Shown: piece after piece, positions 9,086 to 18,856 of the stretch
How the letters are laid out: each line of letters starts with the position of its first letter
How positions within the stretch are numbered: position 1 is the stretch's first letter
DNA from: Candidatus Saccharimonadota bacterium
GTDB taxonomy: Bacteria; Patescibacteriota; Saccharimonadia; Saccharimonadales; Saccharimonadaceae
Length of the DNA: 64,000 nucleotides
NCBI GenBank assembly: GCA_946893605.1
Contig: OX335598.1
Span: forward strand, 248,001 to 312,000
Direction of reading: 5' to 3'
Notes under the pieces: model-generated
The model's input: the letters and a program-made list of their open reading frames with translations, nothing else
Told to the model about the DNA's origin: nothing
The model's database searches: none
Program-made: the position numbers and the translations under genes

Positions 9086-9733
9086 TTAGTCCTGAGGACG
9101 CTTCCACTCTAGGAGGGTTTTAACCTTCCCGAGTAGTTTGTGCAACTGGGAGACTTGGTGCTCTTCCAGTCGAAGAAGATCGGAATTGTCGAGAAGCGTC
9201 TCGATATTCTCCTCTATTTGCAATGAGAATATCGCGATCTCTACGAGATAGTTTCCGAGATCTTTCACTCCCTTCCTCTGTTCTTCCAAGGAGCGCACTG
9301 CCTTTTTCAAGGCAGAGATGGTTGCGCCGTTCAGAGCGCTTTGTAGCCTGGTGTGACACGACGCAAGACGATTGTACTGTGTCATGGTCGCCCAAGCCAT
9401 CCGGGGCTGAGTCCTGGCTGCAGCTCCTGCCGTGACAAACACGGTAAGGAGGTTCTGCTCTGCTGTGCGCGAAGCATTTGTCACTCTGCGAACAGAATGA
9501 TATCCGACGTCAAGCGATGACGTCAGGACATCATGGAGGACAATCATGACCGAAAGATATCCCTCGGTCATATCAGTTAGGAGTTGCCTCCTTTCCGAAT
9601 CTGGGATTTTACCAGATTCCCAAAACACGCGCCCGATCTCATCAACGGAATGCTTCAGCCTATCAAAGAGCTTGATGTCGCTCTCTTTGAAAGAGAGGCT
9701 CTTTCCGTTGATCTTCAGGATGCTATCATCCAT
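9086..9733 (-). CDS. GC-rich orphan helical protein
   Basis: I do not recognise this 215-residue protein. It is soluble, almost entirely helical, and lacks a signal peptide or membrane segment. Heptad-like leucines occur at about 165-210 (EENIETLLDNSDLLRLEE). The middle is Ala/Thr/Arg-rich (about 90-125). Its codons prefer C and G at third positions and the base composition is visibly richer in GC than nrnA and cysS on either side. It has its own promoter, a 175-base structured leader and its own terminator, so it forms a self-contained unit. Two other GC-rich genes in the window (21072 and 41924) share this architecture. The function is unknown. Confidence 0.7.
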   Translation of the reverse strand: MDDSILKINGKSLSFKESDIKLFDRLKHSVDEIGRVFWESGKIPDSERRQLLTDMTEGYLSVMIVLHDVLTSSLDVGYHSVRRVTNASRTAEQNLLTVFVTAGAAARTQPRMAWATMTQYNRLASCHTRLQSALNGATISALKKAVRSLEEQRKGVKDLGNYLVEIAIFSLQIEENIETLLDNSDLLRLEEHQVSQLHKLLGKVKTLLEWKRPQD

Positions 9734-9768
9734 GATCTCTTTCCTGTCTTCTCACCCCTGGATGGTGT

Positions 9769-9844
9769 TAAGTGGCGTTTTGCCACAAGGTGAGATTTCA
9801 TGCCTCTTTTCTGCTTTTTATAAAAGGAATAAAAACTCACCTTG
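9769..9844 (-). promoter_or_regulatory. structured 5' leader of the orphan gene
   Basis: Within the predicted leader, CAAGGTGAG (9786-9794) pairs exactly with CTCACCTTG (9836-9844), closing a 41-base A/T-rich loop. A second hairpin, GTGGC-gtttt-GCCAC, lies at about 9771-9785 close to the start codon. A regulatory role is inferred from structure only. Confidence 0.4.
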
Positions 9845-9914
9845 TATATAACTGTCTGTCAAAGTACGCTTTCGGACAAGGACTTACTCAACTTGTCAAC
9901 AAAAGCTACCTCTA

Positions 9915-9943
9915 TTTATACCATACTAACGTAAAAAAGTCAA
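9915..9943 (-). promoter_or_regulatory. promoter of the orphan gene
   Basis: TTGACT (9943-9938), 17 bases, TATAAA (9920-9915) on the minus strand, directly after the nrnA stop. The start of transcription would be near 9908, giving an unusually long leader for this genome. Confidence 0.6.
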
Positions 9944-9945
9944 CA

Positions 9946-10925
9946 CTAATCTGCTTCTCGCAAAGCTTGATCTGTCGCTGTAACTAATTCCCTTACGATT
10001 TCGTCATAGTTTTCATATACGCGGAATCCTGCCGCGTACGGATGACCTCCGCCACCGAAGTAGCCAGCTACGGTGTCGGCGATTGGCAAATTACCTCGTA
10101 GGCGCGCAGTCAATTTGCCGTCAGGGTAAGTTTTAATAACGCAACTAAGCGCCACGCCTTCAACCAACCGCAGTTCGTCGCCAATCAACGCGCCGGGATT
10201 ATAAGCGTCGCTGTAGGTTTGGATTTCCTCAAATGGCACATGTACCAACGCCAATTGCCCGTCTAATAAATATTCGATTCGCTCGATCAATTTACCCTTG
10301 TACGCCAAAATTTCTGGCGATTTTTTCATAAATTCGCGTCGTCGCTCTTCAATTTCCGCGTTGGAAGCGCCCAGCTCTGTAAGTTCTCCTGCCGCATGAA
10401 AAGTCTGAGCTGTGGTGTTTTGCGTAGTAAGCCCCAGACTATCGCTCATAATAGCTATCAATAGGTTTTCTGCGGCTTGGGCGTTTATCTTCCAGTCGGA
10501 ATGCTTGAACAGTTTATATAGCAATTCCCCAGTCGCCACGACGGTTTCTGATAACATAATATGATCAAAGCTGAGTGTCGATTCGGCTGTGTGATGATCG
10601 ATAACCAGAGTTGGGTGCGTTTCCAAAAAATGTCGCGCTCCAGGAGTTTCTAATACCTTGCTAAGAAGGACATCCGCGCTTGTATCGACAATTATCGCGG
10701 CGTCGGCTTGAAACGGAAAGTCGTTCTGCACTCGATCCCAACCGCGAATATAATGAAGATATTTCGGTATATCTACTGGACAATATAAAGTGACAGTCTT
10801 CCCTAGGTCACTTAAGACTTCTTCTAGCGCCGCTTTGAACCCAGGCTGTCGCCGTCGGGATTTTCGGCTTGAATAATAACTATATTGTTTGCGGATTGAA
10901 TGAATTGTTTAGCTGTATCTAGCAT
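9946..10925 (-). CDS. DHH-family phosphoesterase (NrnA-like nanoRNase), frameshifted
   Basis: A DHH/DHHA1 phosphoesterase that probably degrades nanoRNA or pAp. The true start is ATG at 10925-10923, reading to NPDGDSLGS, the first metal-binding motif. The frame then breaks at the TTT of 10834-10836 (AAA on the coding strand); adding one A restores AALEEVLSDLGKTVTLYC and the rest. Later motifs include VDTSAD, DHH as VIDHHTAES, and the DHHA1 glycine loop YFGGGGHPYAAGF. The joined protein has about 325 residues, the usual length. TATAAT ends seven bases before the ATG (leaderless). The break is one base in a homopolymer and so is probably a sequence error. Confidence 0.88.
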
Positions 10926-11060
10926 ATTATTTATTATAACAAATGATTTTTACTCTAATATAATATACATTGTTTTTAATTACATAAGTGGTATAATATG
11001 TGATGGACTATTAAAAATACTGCGCAATCGAAAAAACATAAACATTTTTATAAATTATTA
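10926..11060. other. intergenic region between nrnA and the LPKTG gene
   Basis: An A/T-rich divergent spacer. It carries the nrnA -10 box at its left end (TATAAT about seven bases from the ATG). I see no further gene, repeat or strong hairpin before the plus-strand promoter at 11061. Confidence 0.5.
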
Positions 11061-11089
11061 TTGACAAAATATAAAGATTGTGCTAGTAT
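11061..11089 (+). promoter_or_regulatory. promoter of the LPKTG surface protein
   Basis: A consensus TTGACA (11061-11066), 17 bases, TAGTAT (11084-11089). A 5' leader of about 36 bases with GAGGAG ahead of the ATG at 11133 follows. This is one of the strongest promoter matches in the window, fitting an abundant surface protein. Confidence 0.75.
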
Positions 11090-11132
11090 GAGGACATAAA
11101 GCCTGAAGATAGGGCTGGAAAGAGGAGTTTTT

Positions 11133-12298
11133 ATGAACAAATTTAAGAAAATCGGCATTGCTATCTCTTTGGGATTTGCTATGCTCGGTGGAATCTGGTT
11201 GGCATCACCTTCACAGGCTGCCGGCTGTAACAGTTTTAACGTTGTATACTGTGGTACACATTCTATGTCAGAATTGCAAACAGCATACAGTCGTACAGAA
11301 ATTAAAGAACTATACAAAGAGTGGTACGTTACTGAGACTATGGTTCAAGGTGGCTCAAACATGCGTGAAGGTGTAGTTGATGCAAATGGTAACATTACAG
11401 TTGATGGTCGTGTTGTAGCTACAAACGCTATAACCGTACAGTCTAAAGCTGGTACTCGTCAACCTCAGCCACAACGTAGCTACAAGACATCAAACGGATA
11501 TACTTACTACCAATACACAACTGGTCAGAGCTTCGTTGACGGACCTAAGAGCTACAATATTTACGCATGGTTTGATAATAACGGCTCATTTATCACTGGT
11601 GTGATTAAAGACTGTGGTAACCCAGTTTGGGGTAACCCAACAACACCTCCAGCAAAGCCTGCTCTAACATGTGACGCTTTGCAAGTAACTGAAATTTCTC
11701 GAAACACCTTCAAATTCAGTGTTAAGGCAACCGCTAAGGATGGTGCATCTATCACCAGCTACACATACAACTTCGGTGATAACAATATCAAGACAACTAA
11801 CTCATCAGAAATTCAATACACTTACGCAAAAGAAGGCAACTACACAGTTACTATTACTGTAAACGGTAAAGAAACTGGTGAAGTTAAGAGGCAAAACCCT
11901 AACTGTCAAAAAACTGTTACGGTTAAGCCAGAACCAAAGATGATCGTTTGCGACCTTAATACTAAGAAATATCCAACAGAAATTAAGGAATCAGAATTCG
12001 ACAAGAGCAAGCATTCAAAGAATCCAAACGATTGTAAGGAAGCTCCTGCTAAGATTAAAATCTGTGTAATCGAGAAAAAGAGATTCGTGAAATCAAGAAG
12101 GAAGAGTACAACGAGTCAAAGTATACAACTGACTTGAGCAAGTGTCAGGAAACCCCTACACCAAACACTCCTTCACCACCAACACCTAGCCCAGAATTGC
12201 CAAAGACTGGTGCAAGTGACGCGATCATGTCAGCACTAGGCCTAGGTGGACTAACTACAGCTACTATCGCTTACATCGCTAGCCGCCGCCAAATGTAA
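11133..12298 (+). CDS. LPKTG cell-wall-anchored surface protein with PKD domain, frameshifted
   Basis: A secreted protein with a classical signal peptide (1-30, MNKFKKIGIAISLGF... ending SQA-A). Residues about 180-255 look like a PKD-type beta sandwich (YNFGDNN, YTVTITVNG). A Pro-rich stalk leads to LPKTG, a hydrophobic helix and the basic tail SRRQM, a complete sortase sorting signal. The frame breaks at AAAAA (12075-12079); one more A joins IEKKEIREIKKEEY to the C-terminus, giving about 388 residues. It is therefore probably intact in the organism. A strong promoter and terminator make it monocistronic. As an exposed protein of an epibiont it could contact the host cell, but that is inference. 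Confidence 0.85.
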
Positions 12299-12322
12299 TC
12301 AGGTGCTAAGCTAGCAACGAAA

Positions 12323-12350
12323 TACCCGCCGAGATGGCGGGTATTTTTAT
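12323..12350 (+). terminator. terminator of the LPKTG gene
   Basis: ACCCGCC-gagat-GGCGGGT (12324-12342) followed by TATTTTTATT. Strong and 25 bases past the joined stop codon, supporting the frameshift reconstruction. Confidence 0.85.
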
Positions 12351-12370
12351 TGGCGATGAAACTGTTGAGT

Positions 12371-12988
12371 CTATAACTGTTTTCGACCCTCTAGTGCGTG
12401 AGTTAGCGTAATTTGGTCTGCGTACTCAAGGTCAACGCCGACTGGAATACCTCTAGCCAAGCGTGTGATAGTCGTATTTAAGCCAGCCTCTTGGATGTAT
12501 CTTTGCAAAAACAGTGCTGTTGATTCGCCTTCAACTGAAGCGTTCGTAGCGATAATGATCTCTTGAACGTCATCTGTTTTTATGCGCTCAATTAGTTCTG
12601 GGATATGTAATTGTTCTGGCCCGATATTGTCAATTGGTGAAATAACGCCGCCCAGCACGTGGTATGTACCTAGGAACTGCCCTGTTCTTTCTATAGCAAC
12701 GATATCTAACGGTTCCTCAACTACGCAAACGATTTTTTTATTCCTGTTCGAATCTGCATATAAAGGCGACACGTTATCCTCTGAGTCGATCAACGCAAAT
12801 GTCTTCGGGCAGGTTTTTACTCGGTCGTGCAATTGGTCTAATGAATGCGCTAATTGCTTTGCGGATTTGGGATTACGGCGTAAAACCGCGTAGGCATATC
12901 TTTCAGCCGTACGCGGTCCAACTCCAGGTAGATTACCAAAATCATCAATTAAAGCAGTCAGGGCTTTTGGTAAAATGTCGATTGACAT
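12371..12988 (-). CDS. recR: recombination mediator RecR
   Basis: A 205-residue RecR, which works with RecO/RecF to load RecA on gapped DNA. The N-terminal helix-hairpin-helix region contains GNLPGVGPRTAERYAY (about 17-32). The Toprim domain has the acidic stretch VVEEPLDIVAIE (about 86-97) and the ATNASVEGESTALFL loop (about 147-161). The C-terminus has ARGIPVGVDLEYAD. The usual four-cysteine zinc finger between these domains is gone: only one Cys remains in VKTCPKTF, and the second CxxC is replaced. ebfC lies directly upstream, four bases before the recR start, as in many bacteria (dnaX-ebfC-recR). Confidence 0.95.
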   Translation of the reverse strand: MSIDILPKALTALIDDFGNLPGVGPRTAERYAYAVLRRNPKSAKQLAHSLDQLHDRVKTCPKTFALIDSEDNVSPLYADSNRNKKIVCVVEEPLDIVAIERTGQFLGTYHVLGGVISPIDNIGPEQLHIPELIERIKTDDVQEIIIATNASVEGESTALFLQRYIQEAGLNTTITRLARGIPVGVDLEYADQITLTHALEGRKQL

Positions 12989-12992
12989 GACT

Positions 12993-13283
12993 TTAGAATG
13001 GCAAGTTGCTCAGGCTGCCCATCAATGGCTTCATAAGCCCAGCAGCGACTTCCTGAGCCTTTGTCATACCGTCGCGAACTGCGATTTCGATCCAGTGTTC
13101 CAACTCTTCGATATTCTCCAAGTCAACCATTTCTGGGTCAATCTTTACAGACTTGATCTTTAATTCGCCAGTGATTTGTACGATCACAGCGCCATCGCCA
13201 GCCTCAACTTCGATGATTTCTTTGCCTAATTGTTTCTGTGCTTTGCGTAATTGTTGCAGCATTTTTACCTGATCAAACGCCAT
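12993..13283 (-). CDS. YbaB/EbfC nucleoid-associated protein
   Basis: A 96-residue dimeric DNA-binding protein of the YbaB family. It starts with the typical helix MLQQLRKAQKQLGKEI (about 8-23), followed by the central beta strands GAVIVQITGELKIKSVKIDPE and a C-terminal helix with AAGLMKPLMG. An AGGAGG precedes the ATG. It is the usual companion of recR and runs straight into it. Length and motifs are normal. Confidence 0.9.
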   Translation of the reverse strand: MAFDQVKMLQQLRKAQKQLGKEIIEVEAGDGAVIVQITGELKIKSVKIDPEMVDLENIEELEHWIEIAVRDGMTKAQEVAAGLMKPLMGSLSNLPF

Positions 13284-13315
13284 ATTCCTCCTTATTTAAC
13301 ACTTACAATTATACC

Positions 13316-14777
13316 CTATTTGCGGTCGGATGTGTAGATATAGAATCGGTCACCGTTTTTATAGTCATTGACAATTACTGACGACAGGTGTCCAGAGTAA
13401 GTCTGCGGAATTTGAGCCTTTACACTGTGGCTCACATATAAAGTCTGTCCTACGTTCGCTGGTGCTGTGTGGATAATTGATATCTGGTGATAGTTGTGTT
13501 TTTTAAGCGCTTCGTAAATCGGCAACTCTTCTTTACTGACTAATAACGAGAACGAATCGGTCGGCGCGGTATTTTTACGGAGTAGAGACAGATCTTTATT
13601 GAAGCGTGAAGCTGCTTCTGGGAAATAGCGATAACCGTCAATATAGCGGAAGCTGCCGCCCACCACCATAACGATAATTAGCATTGATATAAGAACCAGT
13701 CCTGTGCCGCGAGCGTATGGATTGCGCGGGAAAAGTCCGTACCACATGTTCATTAGGGATTCCAATCCGACCGCCAAGAGAATAAATAGCGGGATGATGA
13801 TTATCGGGGTGAGGCTTGGCTGGAAGATGAGTAGCGCCAATGCTAAGATTAGCCACGACCAAATCATAAACGAGCGGGCGCTGGAGATTTTTTGGAAGCT
13901 GCGGAATAGCCCTAGTCCGATTAGCACCATTGCGTTGATGTCCATAATTGGCGTGATTTGGTTCCCTACGACTGATGGGAAAATACGGATGTATGTGTAA
14001 TATAAAGTTCTGAGATTTGCGACAATGTCGAAACTTAGGCTGTTGATGCCGATGAGGTTGTAAAATAGCGCGTGGGATTTATAGCAAAGAAAACTAATCG
14101 CACAACCAATCGCGAATAAAATAGCGGACGGCACAATCCAAGATTTACGATGTTTTCGGGAGATGAGGAAATAGCGTGGATGCGGGTGTAAAAAGGCGAT
14201 GACCAGAAGTCCCAGATTGATGTACCAAAAATACGGAGTGAAGAGGCTGAGTGCCGTGGTGATTGCTAAGCTGATTCGCCAAATGGAGGCGTTCTGGGCT
14301 TTTTTGGAGAATTAATGTGGCAAAAAGTAAAGTTAGCGCGGTGTAAAAGATGTATAAAATGCCAACAGTTGCGCTTTGTCCGATGAATAAGAATTGTCCA
14401 GTCGTTGCCATGATCAATAATGATAGAATCGTTGTGGACGGCTTAAACCAGCGCTTTAAGAGGAAGAAAATTGCGACGGAGCTGGCGATTGAAAGGATTA
14501 CGGCGGGTGCTTTAATTGTTAATAAACTGACGCCGAATAGTTTGAAGAATAGCAATTGAAGAAGGTGAAATGGCAGATTTGTAACGGCGATTCCCTCGAC
14601 GCTAAAATTCAAGTGATTCGTCGTATTGACCATGTCGATTTCTGCTTGCGACAAACCTCCCGGCACGTGCAACGCGGAAATTATAATAGCCCCTATGTAT
14701 AGCAGCGCCAGCAACGTGTAGCCGAAAACGTAGCGCCATCGGTAAAGGAATATATCGGTAACTTTTTGCTTTTTCAT
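13316..14777 (-). CDS. membrane glycosyltransferase, GT-C/ArnT-like, frameshifted
   Basis: A polytopic protein with around ten predicted membrane helices, resembling Dol-P-Man/ArnT-type glycosyltransferases that transfer sugars from polyprenyl carriers outside the membrane. The N-terminal part (from ATG 14777) has an early acidic loop GGLSQAEIDM, the usual site of the catalytic acid. The frame changes in the T run 14300-14305: removing one base joins LILQKA to QNASIWRISLAI and on to 13316. Joined length is about 486 residues, with a soluble C-terminal domain. The -10 box TATAAT lies seven bases before the ATG. Family membership is likely but the sugar and acceptor are unknown. Confidence 0.7.
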
Positions 14778-14798
14778 TGGTATGATTATAACACAATT

Positions 14799-16151
14799 CT
14801 ATTCATGCTTGCGATCCAGGCTCATAAAGCGTAGGCGCTCTGGGTGGAAGTACAATTGAACTTTACCGACTGGGCCGTTACGGTGCTTGGCGATGATTAA
14901 GTCTGTAATATTCTGAACTTCCGGGTTGTCTGGCTCATAATATCCAGGGCGATAAATAAAGCTCACGATGTCGGCGTCCTGCTCAATGGAACCGGATTCA
15001 CGCAGGTCGGCTAGTTGTGGAATTGGCGGCGTGCGCGATTCAACGGAACGGCTCAGCTGGCTCAGGGCAATTAGCGGCACATTCAATTCGCGAGCAATAA
15101 GCTTCAGCCCGCGTGAAATTTCCGAAACTTCCTGAACGCGGTTTCCGTTGTGGTTTCCGTTGGCTTGCATAAGTTGCAAATAGTCGACGATGATTAGTCC
15201 CAATTGGTTTTCATGGGCAATTCGACGCGCTTTAGTTCGCATTTCCAAAACTGATAATCCCGGCGTGTCATCGATGTAAATTGGTGCCTCGGCCATTTCA
15301 CCCATAGCTTCAGACAACTTTGCAAAATCTTCATCGCTCAGATTTCCGGTACGAATATTCCAGCTATCAACTCCCGACGCGTCTGCCAACATACGGTCGA
15401 CCAGTTGCTCCTTGCTCATCTCTAGGCTGAAAAATAGGACAGGATTTTTCTCAATCGTCGCCACGTTATAAGCCAGATTCGTCACCAGCGTCGTCTTACC
15501 CATGGCTGGACGCGCCGCCAGAATAATCAAGTCTGATTTTTGCAAGCCAGCGGTCATATTGTCGAGATCACGATAGCCAGTGCGAACTCCCCTGAGAGAG
15601 CCTTTATTCTTACTGAGTTCTTCGATTCGGTCAAAACTATCCGTCAGAATGCTTTCCAGACTGACCAAATCTTGCTTGGTTGATTGGTCTGATACGCTGA
15701 AAAGTTCGGCTTCGGCCTTCTCTAATAATTCCTGTGTGGTCGTCGATTCGTCATAGCCAAGCTCGGAAATGTCACCGCTCGCTTTTATCAGGCGTCTGCG
15801 AACCGCTGCTTGCGCAATCATCTCCGCGTAAGCCGATGCGTGCGCTGCTGTTGGGACGTAGTTTGTCAGCTCTGTCAGATATGCCGAGCCGCCAACCAAT
15901 TCCAGTTCGTCCTTTCGCTTCAATTCGTCGGTTAAGGTCAGAAGGTCGACGGGCTTGTGTTTTTCAAATAGCCGCATCATTCCGGCAAAAATCAATCCGT
16001 GATTCTTGTCGTAAAAATCACTAGGGTGAGTAATTTCTGCGGCATCCGCCAAAACTTCCTCGTCAATTAGAACTGCCCCAAGCAAACTCTTTTCCGCGTC
16101 CAAATTTTGTGGCGGTATCTTCCCTTTTACTTCTTCGCTTTTGTCTGCCAT
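14799..16151 (-). CDS. dnaB: replicative DNA helicase DnaB
   Basis: A 450-residue hexameric 5'-3' helicase of the replication fork. The N-terminal domain (about 12-120) begins PPQNLDAEKSLLGAVL. The RecA-like motor follows the linker helix with GVRTGYRDLDNMTAGL, Walker A AARPAMGKTTL (about 212), the catalytic LFFSLEMSKEQL, Walker B LIIVDYLQLM (about 320) and the ELNVPLIALSQLSR sensor. No intein is present. The start overlaps the dnaX stop in TAATG, so helicase and clamp-loader subunits are coupled in one operon. Confidence 0.97.
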   Translation of the reverse strand: MADKSEEVKGKIPPQNLDAEKSLLGAVLIDEEVLADAAEITHPSDFYDKNHGLIFAGMMRLFEKHKPVDLLTLTDELKRKDELELVGGSAYLTELTNYVPTAAHASAYAEMIAQAAVRRRLIKASGDISELGYDESTTTQELLEKAEAELFSVSDQSTKQDLVSLESILTDSFDRIEELSKNKGSLRGVRTGYRDLDNMTAGLQKSDLIILAARPAMGKTTLVTNLAYNVATIEKNPVLFFSLEMSKEQLVDRMLADASGVDSWNIRTGNLSDEDFAKLSEAMGEMAEAPIYIDDTPGLSVLEMRTKARRIAHENQLGLIIVDYLQLMQANGNHNGNRVQEVSEISRGLKLIARELNVPLIALSQLSRSVESRTPPIPQLADLRESGSIEQDADIVSFIYRPGYYEPDNPEVQNITDLIIAKHRNGPVGKVQLYFHPERLRFMSLDRKHE

Positions 16152-17599
16152 TAAATATCCTCCAACTTAACTTCTTCGCCGCCACCCATTAATTCTGCAA
16201 TTTCCGCCAATTTTTCGTCCTCTGGCGGTTTCTTCTCTCCAATTATATCAATTTCCAAATCCATCGCGGTTTCTTCTGAGATAATTTCTGAGATCAATGG
16301 TTTGTTTTTTGCGTCGTCCAGCTTTTTCTTATAAAACGCGGAACCTGCGTAAATTGTCAATTTTTCACCGTCAAACGACCACTGGCTTTTCTGTAATAAT
16401 GACGCCAGTCCGAGGGATTTCTCCTTCGCTCTTTCAATGACTTTTTCCCAATTTAGCTCTAGCGGCGCGTCGGTCTTCTTTGATTTTGCGGCGGGTTTTT
16501 TTGCTGGCTCGGCTGTTTCCCCTTTCTTTTCAATCGGTTTTTCTGTTGGTTTGGCTGGCTCTATGGGCTTGATTGACGTTGGTTTTTCGGCGGGTTTTTT
16601 GGGCGCAGCTTGAGTTGTATTTTTCTTTGGCGCGGCCGGCTTTTCTACTTGCTGAGAATTGCTATTCATGAATATCGTCAATAATTTCAAGTCTGGGTGT
16701 GGGTGCCGATCAACCTCGATCAATTGTTGAACCAGCCCAACAAGATTTGGATTTTTCCGCAATCTATTGCGAGCAATCGACAATAATTGATGCGACACAA
16801 CAACTGAATTTGCGCCGCTATTTTCTAATTCCTGGAAGATATTTAAGACTTTTTCGTTATCGTCGGATGGGTATAAATCCAGCAAATTGCCGAGCATCGC
16901 CGCGTCACTCAATCCCAAATATTCGGTAACCATATTCGCTGTCAGTGGCTGGTCTGATGTTGCTAAAATCGACAATTGGTCAAGCGTACTAATGCCGTCA
17001 CGGAATCCGCCACGGGAACGTTCAGCGATTAACCTGGCGGCATCCTCCTCAATTGCAAATCCCTCTTTCTTCGCTATATTCATTAACTGGCGCGTCATAA
17101 TTTCCGTCGGAATTGGGCGGAAGAAAAATTGCTGGACACGGCTAAGAATGGTGTCTGGAAGTTTGTCGGCGTCAGTTGTAGCTAAGATAAACACCACGTG
17201 CTCTGGCGGTTCTTCCAGGGTTTTTAATAGCGCGTTAAATGCCGATTTTGACAGCATATGAACTTCGTCGATGATATAAACTTTTTTCGGCGCAGAAACA
17301 GGTGCAACTTGGGCTTTTTCTCTTAAAGCACGAATGTCGTCAACGCCGTTATTGCTGGCTGCGTCAATTTCAATAATATCCAAGTTTGAAGAATCGTCAT
17401 CATATGGCAAGTGGTTAATTTCGTGCGCCAAAATTCGCGCCACCGATGTTTTTCCTACGCCACGCGGTCCAGTCAACAAGTACGCATGAGCAATTTTTCC
17501 CTGCTCTAACGCTCGACGTAAAATACCAGTCACGTGATCTTGACCTAAAACTTCATCCAAACTACGACTGCGATATTTACGATATAGCGCCTGACTCAT
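16151..17599 (-). CDS. dnaX: DNA polymerase III subunit gamma/tau
   Basis: A 482-residue clamp-loader ATPase. Walker A GPRGVGKTS is at about 44-52, Walker B with IIDEVHMLS at about 106, sensor 1 in FILATTDADKLP and the SRV arginine finger in ILSRVQQFF. The cysteine zinc module normally between Walker A and B is missing; that segment reads AHEINHLPYDDDSSNLDIIE. The C-terminus (about 310-390) is a Lys/Pro/Ala-rich linker leading to a small DnaX-like tail domain (about 395-470). TATAAT and a GAGG-containing 23-base leader precede the ATG. dnaB is coupled downstream. Confidence 0.95.
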   Translation of the reverse strand: MSQALYRKYRSRSLDEVLGQDHVTGILRRALEQGKIAHAYLLTGPRGVGKTSVARILAHEINHLPYDDDSSNLDIIEIDAASNNGVDDIRALREKAQVAPVSAPKKVYIIDEVHMLSKSAFNALLKTLEEPPEHVVFILATTDADKLPDTILSRVQQFFFRPIPTEIMTRQLMNIAKKEGFAIEEDAARLIAERSRGGFRDGISTLDQLSILATSDQPLTANMVTEYLGLSDAAMLGNLLDLYPSDDNEKVLNIFQELENSGANSVVVSHQLLSIARNRLRKNPNLVGLVQQLIEVDRHPHPDLKLLTIFMNSNSQQVEKPAAPKKNTTQAAPKKPAEKPTSIKPIEPAKPTEKPIEKKGETAEPAKKPAAKSKKTDAPLELNWEKVIERAKEKSLGLASLLQKSQWSFDGEKLTIYAGSAFYKKKLDDAKNKPLISEIISEETAMDLEIDIIGEKKPPEDEKLAEIAELMGGGEEVKLEDI

Positions 17600-17652
17600 C
17601 CCCTCATGCTCCTCATGAGATAATTATAGCAAACTATACCTTGAGACAGAAG

Positions 17653-17874
17653 TTAACAAATGTGATTTCCGAGTATTCGAGATCGCATAAATACGATTAT
17701 TATTGTGATAATGGCAGTAATTATACAAGTTAACAGCAGAGCCTTAGGCTTCTTACTAATTTTTTCTTTCTTAAGGATGAATATTGATGTAATTAGAGTC
17801 ACCGTTCCCAAGATGTATGGCAAGTATCGTGCCAGTACTATTGAAGTATTTAATAATATTGTAGTTAAGCTCAT
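17653..17874 (-). CDS. small two-helix membrane protein
   Basis: A 73-residue protein of two hydrophobic helices (about 12-34 and 46-64) joined by a Lys-rich turn, KKEKISKKPK. An excellent AAAGGAGG seven bases before the ATG supports it as a real gene. It fills most of the otherwise empty space between dnaX and the DUF2797 gene. Two-helix proteins with a basic loop include VirB2/TrbC-like pilins and T7-holin-like proteins, but nothing here is diagnostic and no secretion signal cleavage site is clear. Function unknown. Confidence 0.55.
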   Translation of the reverse strand: MSLTTILLNTSIVLARYLPYILGTVTLITSIFILKKEKISKKPKALLLTCIITAIITIIIVFMRSRILGNHIC

Positions 17875-17972
17875 TAGTAGCCTCCTTTACTGTGAAAGTT
17901 TGATTTATATATATCAGTAATAGAGTGAAATTTCAAGCTATTTCATCAAAAGTATATCGTAAAAATAAGGTC

Positions 17973-18848
17973 TTAAAATAACGTTAATTGCTCGGTTGGT
18001 AAATCCAGCTCAATTTCTCCGTTGGCTTTTTGCGCCCGATAACCAATAAGCTTTTTGATGTTGTAAGCCAGCAGCTGACCGCCGTAATCAGTGATGACAA
18101 TTGAGCCGATGATGCTGCGTACACGCCCGACCAATTGACTACAATCCTTCATTAAAACGACACGTGACAAATCAACACCAGTAGTTTGAAAATAATCTTC
18201 GCAAGGAATTAGCTCGGATTTCGGAAACGACACGCCAATTTTTTGCTCAATTTCAAGTAATTTTTGTCGCAATTCCCTTTCGCCGGCTGCATGGTCAAAA
18301 GGTTGTTTTATTAATTCCAGCTTTTTGTGCGCTGGCAGAGTTTCAACTATTCCGTCCAGCTTGGAAATTTTCGCCTCGTATTGCCTGGCGATCAATGCCG
18401 AAGAAAATGTTTCTAATTTTACGGCTAATCGCGCTCCTTGCTCCAATAATCTCCGAATTCCGCGTTCTTCTTGCGAGATTCCAACTTTTATGACGCTCGG
18501 CGCGAAGTATGCCAAGTAAACAAAGTGCGGATTTTGATTGATTTTTTCTTGTTGGGTGGAAACCGAACTGGCGTTATAAAATGCTGGATTAAAGCCAGTT
18601 TTGTCGCGGCATTTTAAGCAATTCTCATACTTTTCATCAACCGTGGCGTGGTCTGGGCAGATTTGGCTACAGCGATTCTCAAAATCCACCCAACCCGTGC
18701 AATATTTGACAGAAAAATCAAACTTAAGAGATAAATCTTGCCCGAACAATTCATGACGCTCAATTTTATCGCCAACTTGACATTCGACGAATGGCTTATT
18801 GTCAGCGTTAAAACTGGCGTAACTGAGCAAAAATTCGCTCGGTAGCAT
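17973..18848 (-). CDS. DUF2797-family protein
   Basis: A 291-residue protein of the DUF2797 family, which has no proven function. Eight cysteines near the N-terminus (CTGWVDFENRCSQICPDH and ENCLKC, about 49-84) suggest a zinc site. A GIY-YIG-like core follows: HFVYLAYFAPSVIKVGISQEERGIRRL (about 108-133, motif VYLAYF...IKVG). The start ATG at 18848-18846 is preferred over an earlier one at 18884 because it has AAGGAAA upstream and avoids overlap with the preceding gene. The two genes lie eight bases apart and probably form an operon. Confidence 0.75.
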   Translation of the reverse strand: MLPSEFLLSYASFNADNKPFVECQVGDKIERHELFGQDLSLKFDFSVKYCTGWVDFENRCSQICPDHATVDEKYENCLKCRDKTGFNPAFYNASSVSTQQEKINQNPHFVYLAYFAPSVIKVGISQEERGIRRLLEQGARLAVKLETFSSALIARQYEAKISKLDGIVETLPAHKKLELIKQPFDHAAGERELRQKLLEIEQKIGVSFPKSELIPCEDYFQTTGVDLSRVVLMKDCSQLVGRVRSIIGSIVITDYGGQLLAYNIKKLIGYRAQKANGEIELDLPTEQLTLF

Positions 18849-18856
18849 AAATTTCC